Assembly (NCBI GenBank): GCA_930367215.1
Contig: OV884060.1
Span: forward strand, 206,029,253 to 206,093,252
DNA: 64,000 bases
Direction of reading: 5' to 3'
DNA from: Pollenia angustigena
Lineage: Eukaryota; Arthropoda; Insecta; Diptera; Polleniidae
How positions within the stretch are numbered: position 1 is the stretch's first letter; each line of letters begins with the position of its first letter. A model generated the notes under the pieces. The model searched no databases. It saw only the letters and a list, made by a program, of their open reading frames with translations, and was not told the DNA's origin. Positions 10,402 through 22,364 of this stretch are shown here, piece by piece. A program made the translations under genes and the position numbers.

Positions 10402-13400
10402 CTATGACGTGGTGTTATTTGGTTGTCCATTTGAGGGACGATTTAACTGTCCAGGCCTTTGAACCTGCTTTACACTTATATCCCTATAAAGGGTGCACAT
10501 GTACCATAATATTAAAGCAAAAGTACCTAAATAAAGAAATTATAAAATTATTTACATAATTATGTATGAATGTATTTCTGAAACAAAGTTCCCTGCATTT
10601 ATCTTACCAATTTCTAGGCAACCCACTACAGTTACTAGTATGGCAAAGCGGTATCCAATTATAAAAGATTTTACAATTAATTGTACAACTTTACCACAAT
10701 TGATAACGAAATTAATACAACTAAGTATTAACCAAGGTATCATCAATTTGTGACGTTTCTAGAAAGAAAAAACAAAAAATTGAGACAGTGGGACATTTAA
10801 GAAAATAATTGAAATGAACTTACCTTTATTATACCCGCTACAAGTAGAATCGATATAAAGGTCATTATTATGCTTGCTAAAAGTGTTGCAGCAAGTAACA
10901 AGTTAAAAAGGGCTGCATTGAAAACAAAATTTATTATTAAACTAATCTCTTTTAAATATTTCTGAACTGCAAGTGCACGGCTAAAACACTAAACTGGCAA
11001 CATGCTTTATTTTTTATTATTTTGTTTTTTTCTTAACCTACTTACAACTACAATTAATGTTGGAAGAATTCCAACCAATTGCAGTGGGGAATGTAAGAAA
11101 ATATAAACTCGCTGTTTATGGTTGTTGTTTTTGTTTAAGCTTTCATATTGTTAAAAAAAAACTATTGCTTATAATTCTTATTCGCTTAACAGTTTTATTT
11201 GTTTTATATCTTTGGTTTTTCTTAAATCTTTGGATGAAGTTTCCTGACGATCTGGCCTAAGCAACCAGTGAAATGCGCATCAACAATAAGTTTCAGTGTT
11301 TTTATCAAAAGAATAAAAATTGGGAATTAAACACGACAAATCTTGTAAATTTCTGAAATACTTCAGAATAAACTTTAAATATGACTTTTTGCTTGGGAGA
11401 ATAGTTATGGCTTTATTCAAAGCCATGCTTGTTCTCTTAAGCAACAAAATCGCTATGAAAATCCAGTCTTACGAAATTAAAGAAGAGGAAGTTACTCGTT
11501 AATTTTTGTATGGTAATAAGGCGAAACCGGCTTTGAAAACAGATCTAAGTATGTCAACGAATGACAAAGACAAGCTTTAACATTTAAGCCAGCTATTGAG
11601 TGCCTTTGTCTAAAATATTATACGTTTTAATTTGACGACATAACTACGCCATACACTACTACGTCAATACGGTGCAATTGTCTTCCAACAGTTACAATTA
11701 AACAAACGTACCCAAAACCATTTATAATTGGGCTGTATAAATATAGATTTCCCGGGAGTTTTTTCCATTTTCCCATTTTTACAATTGAATTAACATAGGA
11801 AAAAGGGAGAAGACTCTCGGGAAATTTGTATTCATAATTGGGCTGATTAAGTTTTATTTATCAAAAAAAAAAAAAAAAGAAAAAAATACTGACGTTATTC
11901 AAAGTTTGATATTGAGCGAAAGAGCCAATTGCCTATTAAAAGGCTACGACAACAAGCAAAACTACAGGATTTTGGCTACGATAAATCTAAGACATATTCG
12001 CCACGAATGTAATATTTCGCTCACAAGTGATTTAGGCCCTCATTATATAAAACGCAACGCAACGCCAAAGAGTTACATTGAAGGCAAAAAACAAAGTCAT
12101 GAATATTTTGCAATTTTGTTGCTGCTTTCTATAAAAATTCATGTACCGTTTTAATATTTTCAACGCCACAAGTTGTGAGGCGTTTCAAATTTTAAAAGGC
12201 AATGCGAATTTCTGTAGAAACCAACAACAAAATTACAAAATATTTTTGACTTTGGCCCTAATTATATAAAACGCAACGCAATGCCAAAAATAATATTAAA
12301 AGCAAAAACAATAGCGGAGTTCAGTGTTTGATGCTAATGGTCTTGCGAAAGTGCAAATGCAAAATATTGTAGCTTTTGTTTGCAATCCAACAACAAAATA
12401 TACAGAATTGCAATTGTCACATCATTGCTTTTGCGCAACACTAAAACTGTTTAGCTTTTTTTTGCTACATGTATTGCGTTTACATAACTGATACTCGAAC
12501 AGCTGACATTTGTAAACAATAATTTAGAATCGTGAAACAAAATTTAAGATACGGAGCCGACAACTCTAAATAAAAAATTAAAAAGAGAAAACCCCAACCA
12601 AAAGTGGACGACAGATGAAATAAAAACTGTTTTGGATTAATTGGAGGAGTCAGAAAACATAGAGGTTAGTATTTAAGAGAAGTCCCTAATTTTTCAAAAG
12701 CAATTTCTTTATTATTATTATTATTCAGACACCAACAGCTCAAATGTCTTATAAGAAATTTATCGAAAAAAGCGGTATCAATGCAACCTGGGATATTATA
12801 AGGTGGAAGGTATGATACCTTAAAGGCATCTTATAAAAATGCCAACCATTGGCGTAGTTCTACTACGTTCTACTTAAAACAATTTCACAAAATAATAATT
12901 CCGTAAAACAGCTGTTATTTAATTTGCGTCTAGAATTGCAAAGTTGCTTAAAGTACCGCTCACTGTCAATGATAAAATTATTGCACTACCAAACCGTTGC
13001 AACCTAAAACGCACCAAACATTGAATACCGCTAATGTAAACAATTTTTCAAAATTTTGTTGTTGCTTTCTACAGAAATACATATTGCGTTTTTAAGTTAT
13101 CAACGCCACAAGATATGCAGCGTTTAAAATTTTAAAATTCAATATGCATTTCTATAGAAAACAACAATAACAAAATTATGAAATATTTTCGATTTTGTTT
13201 TTGCTTTCAATATAATTTTTTACACAATTAGGGCCTTTGTTTTTGCTTTCAATATAATTTTTGGCGTTGCGTTTGCGTTTTACACAATAAGGGTCTTTTT
13301 TGTTTTTGATCTCAATGTAATTCTTTGTCGTTGCGTTGCGTTTTAGATAATCAGGGCCTTACACTGACCGCAACGTTAACTGGATTTTACAGCATCTGAC

Positions 13401-16400
13401 AGTTTTCTTTGGCGACACATGAAAGAAAATGAATGTGTGTTTGAAGTCTATAGACGACTCACCGGATGGGCTGATTTCCTTAAAATTCACAGTGTCTTCC
13501 TGTATGTCTGGAAAGAAACATAGGTTATATTTTGTTTTGAAATTGCAAATGGTCGAGGAGCCACGCCCAATTAACAAACAAGTTTTTTTTTAAATGTTTT
13601 AATCGGAAACTATTACAAAGTTAAGAACCATCACTTTTGACATCCACACGAACATTTCGCTAAAAAATAGGCCGATTTTCGATAGTAGGCGTGGCATATC
13701 CCACATGAATCAAATACTATAATGCGTGTATCTGGAAAATGATAACATTAAGAGCTAACTGCAAGAGCAACTTTGTCATCTATATGATTATTTAGATAAG
13801 AAATGAACACATTACTAATGGTGGGCGTGGCTCCTCCCATATGAATAACAAACTTAAATTCGTATATCTGGGAAACGATATTAGTTAGAGCACTTACATT
13901 TTGCAAGAGCAACTTTGACATCTTCATGAACATTTGGATAAAAACGGGTGTATTAGTAATAGTGGGCGTGGCACAGCCCATATGAATTAAGTACTTAAAT
14001 TAGTATATATTCGAAACTATAACAGCTAAAGTCAGAAGAAATGGGTGCGCTTATAAAAGTAGAGGTGGCACATCTCTTATAAATCAAATACCTTAATTTA
14101 TATATGGGCATTTCCCAGAATGGTCTATCAGGATGACAAAAATAAAATGTTGATGATCATCGTCTTTTATTGTTTATTATTAGAAAAAAAGTCTATGTTC
14201 TTATAATAGAATGGTTTCCTGGCATATCTGAGCTGTTTTACTTGAGGAAATTGGGCTGGAAACTGGAAAATTTTATAATTTCCTGTATTTTCTACTTCTA
14301 AAGACATTTTTATATACTAATTTAACATCTCTCCATTACAATCAATTGTAAAAGAAATATTTAGTTTTTTTGTTAAGGAAATTTTAAGACATTTATGGGA
14401 AAATGCATGGTGATAATAATAAAAAAACATATGGAAAAATCGTACGTTCGCGACTGGTACATAAGCCAATTAAATAAAAACCAAGAGAGATATTTTATTT
14501 TGTAAATACTGGATGGAGACCTACATTAATACACTTTTAAAATAAATTAATCACTTTTGAATATTCCGTTTCATTACGCAGATTTTTACATTTCACTACT
14601 ATCAGCCGAAGTTGACTTCTATTTTGCGTACGTTTGTGACCACACGTTTATAACTCTTATTATGAAAACTTAAACTCGATGAAATCCATCTTTTGTACTG
14701 AACATAGAGCTACCCAAATGCTATCGAATCGCAAAACAAATGCTAGGAAAAGTATTGTTTTCTATATTATTTGTACATCAAAAGCGTACGAACGTACGTT
14801 CGTGACCCCAGGAAATGCCCATATTTGAAAAAGTCAAATTTGGGGCAACTTTAATATCAATATGGACATTTAGGGAAGAAATGGGTGCGCTACGAAAGTG
14901 GGCGCGGCACATCGCTTATCAATCAAATAACCCAGTTTGTATCTAGAATCCTGAATTTTTGTATCAATATACACGCAAAGAAAAAACATGGTTGTGGTAA
15001 ACATATTCTAAGAGCAACATATTATGATAAGAATTATGATTGTAGTCACCATATTAAGATTATTATTGAATCATATTATGACTAAATATACTCGTAATAT
15101 TAAATCATAATATTTTTCCCCTAATCATATTATTATTCTGTTAATCATACTAAGTTAAGAAGTAATCAAATTATTGTCATGTTAATCATAATAAGCTAAG
15201 AAATTCATCATATTATTGTCGTGTTAATCATAATAAGCTAAGAAGTAATCATATATCATCATGTTAATCATAATAAATTTAGAAGCAATCAAATTATGAT
15301 ACAGCACCTTTCATAGCTGTCATAAAAATACAAAATAAATTTAAATATTTTTGAATCGATTTTTTATTTTGTGGCTTTTTACAATTTTTCTTAATGTTTA
15401 TCAAATAGCGGAGTTCAATATAAGGCTTGCAAAAGAGCAAATGAAAAATCTGTGGTATTCATGGGCAACCGCGTGTGTCCATTTTTTCGATTTTAAGATG
15501 TTGATGCCATATTGCCTAATTTTGAACGCTCTTTACATTTTTTTGAAAAAAGATGGATAAATTCCGATTTTTTAACGTAATGACAAAGTTTAAAATGTGC
15601 AATAGCTAGCCCATAGTTTGATCTAGAATGGTTTTTCGGTTTCCCTGAACAATTTATTTTAAAATATACGCGGTTGCCCATAAAAACCACAGAAATATCG
15701 TAGCACTTTTATAAAATATAACGAAATCTCTGCGTGTTTTGTTGTTGGATTTTACAAAAAAACTATGATATTTTGCATTTGCACTATTACATCACTAATA
15801 CTTGAATGAACTCCGCTAATATTTTAATTTTTTAATTTCTTTAAACTTATTTTTTTATGGAATTTTATCTTTTAATTGTTTAACCGCTCACAATTTAAAA
15901 AAACGACACAACTTCTTCAAAATTATTTTACAAATGGCGCTAACATAATATGATAAGAGTAAAAATAGTTTGATTGCATTTTTAACATAATATGATAAAT
16001 GTATAGAAAGTTATCATGTTATGGCTATTAAATATCATGATATGGTTGTGAGCAATATAATATGTTTAGAAAGTTATCATAATTAAGTTGTTAGAAAAAT
16101 AATTATTTTTCGGTCAACAATACTCATATTCATAATTGCGATAAACATTGATATGTTTACAGTAACTATAATATTGTTGATATTAAATAAAAGTAACAAT
16201 TATTTGTGTACGACAACAATTTATTGTTACATTAAACAAAGTGTTGTTGCCGTAACCATGCCCAACCATATTTTTTCTCTGCGTGTAAATATTTTGGACA
16301 AAAATGGGTGGACTACCAATAGTGGGCGTGGCACTTCCTAAGGGAAGTAAATCTGTGAACTAGAGCCACAAAGTTTCATAGTAGTAACTTTAATATAAAG

Positions 16401-17233
16401 ATAAATGTTTAACGCAAAAATGGACGAATCACCAATTGTGGGCGTGGCCCCTCCTGCAGAAAGTAAACGACAAAATTCTTATATCTTTGAAACTATAAGA
16501 GCTACAGTCTGCAAGAGTTGGCAATAGATGACGTGTGATCTCCTTAATGAATTAAATTCTAAAATTCGTATATCAGGACAAGAACCATCGATATTAATAT
16601 AAATATTTGTGAGGACAAATGGGTAGAATGCCAATATTGTGCTTCATATAAGAGCAACTTTGACGTCCAGACAATAGGAAAAATAAAAAAAAAAAAATCC
16701 ATGAGTTTCTATTTATATAAATATATTTTATTGCGATGTTGGTGGCGAAGTACACCGCGTATAAGTTAATATTTAATAAAAGCCACGTGAGTGCACGCAC
16801 AGAAAAAACATTTTTCAATATTACATATTATGGTTAATTTTACCATATTATTGTCACCGGCAACCATATTATGGTTAATTTAGTCCTCCGTTACGAAGCC
16901 ACCACCAAATTATGGTTTTGAAATGGATCGATCGAATTGTTACCAATTTCGAGGCCAAAAATAGATCAAATTTTATTCCAGCTAAATATACCTGTATATA
17001 AACCCTTATTTCAATTTACTTAATTGTTTGAATACTTCCTCTTCCTTTTCTTTGTGTTTTGTTTTTTTTTTTTTTTTTTTGATTATAAAATTTTACTTAC
17101 AAAATAATTTCACTTTTTTATCAATGATTTCCTCCACCAAAATCCAAATAACATAAATAGTGCAAACGATATAGACCAGGATATTAGCGATGCCAAAGAT
17201 GACACCCAGTGTAGAACGACTCCAGCATTTCAT
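10402..17233 (-). CDS. Gene A: four-helix membrane protein, DUF4728-like, 165 aa, four exons
   Basis: Exons on the minus strand: 17101-17233 (133 bp), 10824-10912 (89), 10608-10758 (151), 10402-10526 (125, ending TAG). They sum to 498 bp and join without any stop. Intron phases are 1, 0, 1; donors are GTAAGT, GTAAGT and GTAAGA and acceptors are TGCAG, TCTAG and TTTAG. The product starts MKCWSRSTLGV. Predicted hydrophobic helices lie at about residues 9-33, 46-73, 79-96 and 108-138, with a basic RH loop before MIPWLIL and a short polar tail (LYRDISVKQVQR...). This layout matches small insect integral membrane proteins of the DUF4728 type; the biochemical role is unknown. Intron 1 is about 6.2 kb and contains a Harbinger-like element, a repeat array and half of duplication copy 2. 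The join of exon 1 to exons 2-4 is inferred from phase and from gene B; no transcript was available. Confidence 0.72.
10990..11720. repeat. Intron 1 of gene A: fragment shared with CACAGAAAAA elements
   Basis: From about 11165 to 11335 the sequence (TTCTTATTCGCTTAACAG, then TTTCCTGACGATCTGGCC) matches interior parts of the elements at 33924-34615 and 63145-63795. The remainder shows no gene or RNA that I can support. Confidence 0.4.
11721..11846. mobile_element. Short imperfect fold-back element
   Basis: ATATAGATTTCCCGGGAG (11741-11758) and CTCTCGGGAAATTTGTAT (from about 11815) are imperfect inverted repeats, with CCCATTTTT/AAAAAGGG in the middle. The limits are uncertain. Confidence 0.4.
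12035..13358. mobile_element. PIF/Harbinger-like transposon, 1.3 kb, TTA target duplication
   Basis: The left end starts GGCCCTCATTATATAAAACG, and the right end reads CGTTGCGTTTTAGATAATCA followed by GGGCC. They are inverted repeats of about 30 bp. TTA flanks both ends (12032-12034, 13359-13361), the usual PIF/Harbinger target. Extra internal copies of the terminal motif occur near 12249 (direct) and near 13210 and 13265 (inverted). It carries a broken Myb/SANT-like frame; no DDE transposase block was recognised. It lies in intron 1 of gene A. Confidence 0.75.
12585..12850 (+). pseudogene. Myb/SANT-like DNA-binding protein remnant of the Harbinger-like element
   Basis: One frame reads KRENPNQKWTTDEIKTVLD, then a TAA stop, then LEESENIE. 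It reaches a GTTAGT donor at 12665, and after an AG at 12727-12728 resumes as TPTAQMSYKKFIEKSG and NATWDIIRWK before a TGA. Later fragments (KASYKNANHW) are in another frame. The WT..E...VL..L pattern and the closing W residues recall the trihelix/Myb-like proteins that accompany Harbinger transposases. It is broken by at least two stops and a frameshift. Confidence 0.5.
13380..14101. repeat. Array of GTGGGCGTGGC repeat units
   Basis: Diverged units carry a GTGGGCGTGGC-like core at about 13685, 13820, 13960 and 14066 (spacing 106-140 bp), each with GCAAGAGCAACTTTGAC and CATATGAAT blocks. An inverted core lies near 13560. Related cores occur at 1334, 2717, 2836, 14898, 16320 and 16436. It is a tandem-derived repeat with no coding support. 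Confidence 0.65.
14106..14820. mobile_element. GGGCATTTCC TIR element, 715 bp, ATAT target duplication
   Basis: The ends GGGCATTTCC and GGAAATGCCC are inverted repeats. ATAT stands on both sides (14102-14105, 14821-14824). The element splits a unit of the GTGGGCGTGGC array. It has CGTACGTTCG palindromic motifs near its right end. No frame was found and the superfamily is not assigned. Confidence 0.65.
14972..16285. mobile_element. TIR element with CACGCAAAG/CTCTGCGTG ends (copy 2)
   Basis: Duplicate of 1409-2681 with the same ends and flanking TA. It is one tandem unit longer near 15200. Confidence 0.6.
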
Positions 17234-17330
17234 TTTTTCGAAGTTTAAGAATTTTTGAAAATTTTTTTTTTTTTAAATAAAATTGAAGTTATTTAAGAAA
17301 AATTAAACCTCTGACTTAAACTTAATATTC

Positions 17331-17346
17331 GAAGCAACTAAAATTT
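17331..17346 (-). promoter_or_regulatory. Candidate core promoter block of gene A
   Basis: AAATTTTAGTTGCTTC, about 98 bp before the gene A ATG, recurs about 89 bp before the gene B ATG (41717-41735) and in copy 1. TTAGTTG fits an insect initiator, and AGAGG (here) or AGAAG (gene B) falls at the DPE position +28 to +32. Inference only; no transcription start data. Confidence 0.4.
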
Positions 17347-17504
17347 GCTGAAACTCATTATCTAAACAAAAATTTTATGAAACTTATATTTTTTTTGGAG
17401 TCTTAATTTCATACTCAATATTTTTTTGTTTAAACTGAGAATAAAATAAAAAAACAAAATTAAATGTGCGTAAAGATAAATTTCGAATTTAATTAGCAGA
17501 CACG

Positions 17505-17527
17505 CACACACACACACACACACACAC
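17505..17527. repeat. (CA)n microsatellite, 11.5 units
   Basis: A CA run of 23 nt, two units longer than its duplicate at 3897-3915. Confidence 0.9.
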
Positions 17528-17839
17528 TACATTTTGCAGTTAACAGAGCAAAGTTAACATATTAACAGTCATAGCAACATTTTGTTGAAAGAGTTTTTAA
17601 TGCAAAATTAAAAGTTCAATTTTAAAAATAGTTTCAGATTTTTTTTTTAGATTAAAAAGTTAATTCCTTTTGAATGTTTTTATAGAAAATGGGTTCACAG
17701 TTTGTTTTTAATATATAGAAATTCTGTTCTAGGAGAATCAAGTTTTGGAAAACTGATACCCCAAAAAAATTTTATAATGGTTTTTATCTGGGCAAATAGT
17801 AATGGATATTAAAAAAGTGCTTTAGATAGCTTCGGTAAA

Positions 17840-17899
17840 ATAATCAGCCTCATTCCGGTTGTCGATGACGACAACGAAAACCGGAATGAGGCTGATTAT
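17840..17899. other. Perfect 21-bp stem hairpin (copy 2)
   Basis: Identical to 4228-4287 in both arms and loop, although the surrounding duplication has diverged slightly. Confidence 0.75.
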
Positions 17900-20030
17900 C
17901 AAAATTAGAAAAAAGAACAAGAAAGAGTGCTCCATTCGGTTATGCCAAATCTTAAATACCCTTCACCATGGTACGATAACTACAGAACAATTTTTTTGTG
18001 GTTGATTTTTAAGTATCTTATCGTCCACCGATTTTAATGAAACATATATCGTTTTAAAGGAATTTGTGTGTAGATATGCACAATATATTTTTTTTCTAAA
18101 TTTTTTCAATTAAAGTGTTTAACAAGCGTTTTAATTTATCTTACAGACATACGTACAAAGATGGGTGAATAGTGTATTTTTCCGTTCACTTAAAATGTGC
18201 ACAGGTTTTCTCGAAAGTATATGTATATGTATGTGTGAGTGGTCGAATTTCGGCCACCGGGCGATCCTAGTAAATGTAAAAGACTCAGCTCGTAATAAAA
18301 ACCTATAAGCAGGTGAAAAGAGATATTAAAAAAAAGAAATTGCTACAAGACGACTCTTTTTAGAATATTTTAGTAGACATTTTGTTGAATTTTTAGGTTA
18401 AAGGCACGTGTTACGATAGACTTATTCAAAGCGAATTAAACTTCAGGTGATGTCGGAACTACAACAATCCAAGACCAACAGAAACAACATTTTTCTTTGC
18501 ATTGCACTGTTAGTGCTTACGGTTCAAAGCAAAATGGTTCGAACTGTCAATAAATCGCCTTGGACTTATTCTTATAAAATTTTTGTTTGTAAAATAAATT
18601 ATTAAAAAAATTATTTTATGCAGAGAATACCATAACAGTACGTTTACATTTGACAGTACTGGCAAGACAGTAAGAAAATACATACTAGTTTCCAAAAACA
18701 CTACTAACTGTCTTCGTGACGTAGGCGTCCAGACAGTAGTTAAGACAGTTTACTTTTAAAAATAAGTCAAACGTGAATGTTGCTGTTCAAGTCCAGCTAA
18801 ACGTGTTTAACATGAACTAAACAAACTTAAAAACAGCTTAAAATAACTATATTGTGTTAACAATCATAACACTAAACTAAAATATAAAAAATCAAAGCAA
18901 AATATGTTTAACTTTTTTTTACTCTTTGATTTTTTCCCCTTTTGCTAACAAAACTTTTGATTACTGTTAGCAAATGTCAAATCACTGTCCAATTTTACTG
19001 TCTGCAAAATTTGCTAGACAGTAGACAAGACAGTTGGAAAAGTGTGCATGTATTAGTGAAAAAGTTTGCATGTATTGCTACTGTCTTCCCAGTACTGGCA
19101 AATGTAAACGCCAAGTAAACATCAACTATTTTTAAACGATTTTAACACATGTACGCCTAAAAAAAATTTTAAATATAAATATGTTTTGCACAGAGCTTTG
19201 TTTCTTCACACCTTTGTCGCAGTGTTACCAGACATTTTACGAATAAACTGTAACTAATAATAATCTTTTAGCAATATTGGATGTTTCATAATGTTTCATA
19301 AGACTAGAAATCACACTACCAAATTCCGTGGGCCCCATATAATACCCACTTTAGGAATACACTTTAATAAGCCTAAAACCGATGATGTTTCAATTACCTG
19401 GTACACCCAAAGCCTCACTACATACTCCCCTAAGATATCCTAGAATTCGCAAAATTTCCCCCCAAGGTCTGACTTCAGAGCCTCAATAGAGTCTTCTTTT
19501 CAAATGCACTGCAGTCATATTGAAGTATTTTTGACCTTTTAATATCAAAATCCTCAAAACAGACTCCTGAATCCGTGCCACTCATCTTTAAGTCAAAATT
19601 AGTCAAAATAGCAAATCCCCCATATAATCTGCCCTGATCTGACCAGCACTACCTCAACGGTAATTCCACGCTATGAAACTTCCCAAAGCCAATAATATAG
19701 TGCCCACATAATGCTTAAGGCCAAGGCAATAGCCACCAAGGCCATTCGATTTTACTAACAAATTCAATTTACGTTGTTTAATATATGATCTTTTATTGTT
19801 GATGCTTTTAAAAGAACGAAAACAGCTGTGTTTGGCTTGTAAAAAATAACTAACACATCCAGAATACAAATCAGCAAAAAAAAAAAAAAAACAGACAACC
19901 TCAAGAAAACATATTATTTAAACAAAATATTTTACAGATTTCTTAATGTGTTTCGCATAAAAACTTTTTCTTAATTCCTTTTTTGTTTATTTTTGTTGAT
20001 CAAATTTAAAAAAAGATTTATGTTAGTTAA

Positions 20031-20171
20031 TCTGGGTTCACACTAAGAAAGTTTTCTTTCAGAAAGTCAGAGTTTATTGTTGAGAGGGGAAGAGAACATG
20101 TTTTTCCTTTTTCCTCTCTCACCCATAAACTCAGACTTACTGAAAGAAAACTTTCATAGTGTGATCCCAGA
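20031..20171. mobile_element. Fold-back MITE at the right edge of the duplication
   Basis: TCTGGGTTCACACTAAGAAA and TTTCATAGTGTGATCCCAGA begin and end arms of about 50 bp (GTTTTCTTTCAG.AAGT..GAGTTTAT) around a short GAGAGG/CCTCTC centre. Copy 1 keeps only the first 14 bp (8221-8234), so the duplication similarity ends inside this element. Confidence 0.75.
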
Positions 20172-20487
20172 CTAAACTATGTTAAACAACAACAGTGTTG
20201 TTGAATGAGTATATAAATAAATAAAAAAATGTATTTTAAGTATTTTTAATGAGTATTTGGAAATGCCAAGAGAAAAACTGTAAGGGGTATGAACAAATAA
20301 ATACATACCGAATTTAAAAAGAAAACGATTATCTGGCAAAAAAGAAAAAGGTATCAGGGCCGTTCTTCCGATATTTGTGTTCTTTTAAACCTGTTACTCT
20401 TTTCAACATCTCACGTGAAATGCTGTCAAAACGCATATGAAAAAAACTTGTGCGGAATATCTATGAAATAATGTTGATAGAGTTGTA

Positions 20488-20888
20488 CTCTGTTCATTTT
20501 GTGAAAAAGTTCCGATATGTTTCCGGCCACATTTTTTTACAACTGCGAAATAAAGTAAGCTGCACTTATTTCACGTGGAATTTTAAGCAAAAGCAAAAAA
20601 GGATGAACTGATTATTTAATAAGAAATAAAAAATTAATATAACACAACCGGTAACAGTTTTTTATCCGTATTTACTTTCTTTTTTATTCCATTTTTTATT
20701 AAAAAAAAGATTATTTTTAGTAAAATAAATGTGAGGTTTGTTTACATACGCAAAACTATGTCGCATACTTTGCAGGAATAAAATCGGCAAATTGTACAAA
20801 CTCGCATGATAGGTAACATCGATACATGTCAAAATTTTCGTGTGAAATTATAAATGTTGCTCAACATTTTTCACAAATTCGAACAGAG
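20488..20888. mobile_element. MITE with CTCTGTTC ends, TA target
   Basis: Left CTCTGTTCATTTTGTGAAAA and right TTTTTCACAAATTCGAACAG (then AG) form inverted repeats flanked by TA (20486-20487, 20889-20890). The 401 bp have no frame. Confidence 0.65.
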
Positions 20889-21173
20889 TACTAACCTTAA
20901 ATGGCAAAAATGTGGAGTTTATGATTCCATAGCAACAAGACAAAGATTTACTATCCCTAGGGGAAAAGCAACAAAGTCACGGGACAGTTCTTAAGTGGCA
21001 GGGATCGGCTCTGGTTCTAACACTATATACAAAGGGGACTTGTCACTTTAACATGGCGATGTCCTAGGAGGGGGTTATTTGGCTATTTTGACACTGCAAT
21101 AACCTAAACGGACACATTCAATTTCTCTTAATGTTGTCCCGAGTGAACAGATCACTCCAACCAACTGTACACT
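20889..21173. other. Unannotated stretch
   Basis: Mixed-composition DNA with no frame, no repeat recognised elsewhere in the window and no RNA signal. Confidence 0.5.
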
Positions 21174-22005
21174 GAAAGAAAAATGCTTCATATATTTAAT
21201 GAATCATTTTCATAAGAAAAATTTCCTTGGGTAAATGAAATTTTTCATTGTCTAAATGGAATTTCATAGTTATAATGAAATATTTTCGTAAAAATCGCTT
21301 CATTGGATTTCGTAATTACGTTAAAAATTTTCATTGGATATATGAAAACTTAAGTTTGTCCAAGTTAAACAAATAATTTTAATTGGGAACATAAAAAAAC
21401 AATATATGTACAAACATAACTATATTCATAAATTAATACAAAATTATAGTTTCCTTAAAAAAATGTTTAATTGTTAATTAAAAAATTTAAGATTTAATAA
21501 TTTCGTACATCTAATGTTACATGTATGCCATTAACTTTATGAAATCAAAATTTTTTTTTATAAAAGCAACATATTTCAATAATTGCCTTCATAAATTTAA
21601 ATTTTCATTATGACAATAAAAATGTCATTATAGTAATGAAACAAAAACTTTCAATCAACGTTGTTATTGTTATTATTGACAATTTAATCTCATATTTACG
21701 CTCTTAATTGAGTAAAAAACATAGTTTTTTTATCCGAAAACTACACTGCCCCAGTAGACTAGCTGGCAGTGAGCTAGTCTATCAGCACCGAGGTTGCGCG
21801 ATCGAATCCCGCCAGGGACAAAAAAAAAAAAATTAAAAATAAAAAATAAAATAAAGTAAAATAAAATAAAATAAGAAAAAATAAAAAAAAATAAAAAATT
21901 TTTTTTACTTTATTGAAAGTATTCATCCAATGAATAATATTCATAGATCTAATGTAATGTTTCATTAAATCCTTTTAATGAAACAGGTTTCATTGATCCA
22001 ACGAA
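21174..22005. mobile_element. TIR-element remnant rich in TTTCATTG/AATGAAA motifs
   Basis: It begins CACTGAAAGAAAAATG after a TA, similar to the CACAGAAAAA termini, and is filled with short TTTCATTG and AATGAAA words in both orientations up to TTTCATTGATCCAACG. The right terminus was not found. A SINE sits inside it (21745-21905). Nothing clear was seen between 22006 and 22356. Confidence 0.4.
21745..21905 (+). mobile_element. tRNA-derived SINE, type GCCCC, with A-rich tail
   Basis: ACTGCCCCAGTAGACTAGCT starts a tRNA-like head with a B-box-like CGATCGAATCCCGCC, followed directly by about 80 nt of A-rich (AAAAT)n tail. The same head occurs inverted at 62880-62962 with a different 3' part. No discrete target duplication was identified. 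Confidence 0.5.
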
Positions 22006-22364
22006 GCGCTGCATATTTTTTCATCATACAAATGTGGGACCGGTACCGATCGACGCAGTATTTTTTTTCTGATAAAAATGATGCAAAAAAAGTATTTTCT
22101 TTTCGATTTTTGTCAGTTACAGCGTTCTTCAATTCCTGCGACGATGTAAACTTCCCCTAGACAAAGCGTATTTGATATCACAATTGAATCAAGACGGAAC
22201 ATTATTTCGCCTTACATTTACGTCTAAGTTTGCCACAATAGCAGCGTCCTTACGGAACAAGCAAATTCAACTAAATTAAGATTAAATAAATCCTCCTCTT
22301 CGCATCTATGAGTACAAAGAAGATTCGGTAATATTGGCTCATTTATCTATATGTACATAAGTAT

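Larger units (their letters stand above)
14578..20044. repeat. Segmental duplication copy 2 (partner 1015-8234)
   Basis: Nearly identical to copy 1 and in the same orientation. It lacks the two copy 1 insertions, has an extra internal unit near 15200-15245 and a longer CA run, and has lost about 110 bp near 18525. It carries exon 1 and the 5' flank of gene A, so it is the copy with an apparently complete gene in the window. Its left edge lies inside the 14106-14820 element and its right edge in a fold-back MITE. Confidence 0.93.

Noticed and set aside
11047..11130. Alternative first exon for gene A ending at GTAAGTAGG
   Set aside because: The phase fits, but there is an in-frame stop shortly upstream, no ATG, and no similarity to the gene B first exon; 17101-17233 fits better.
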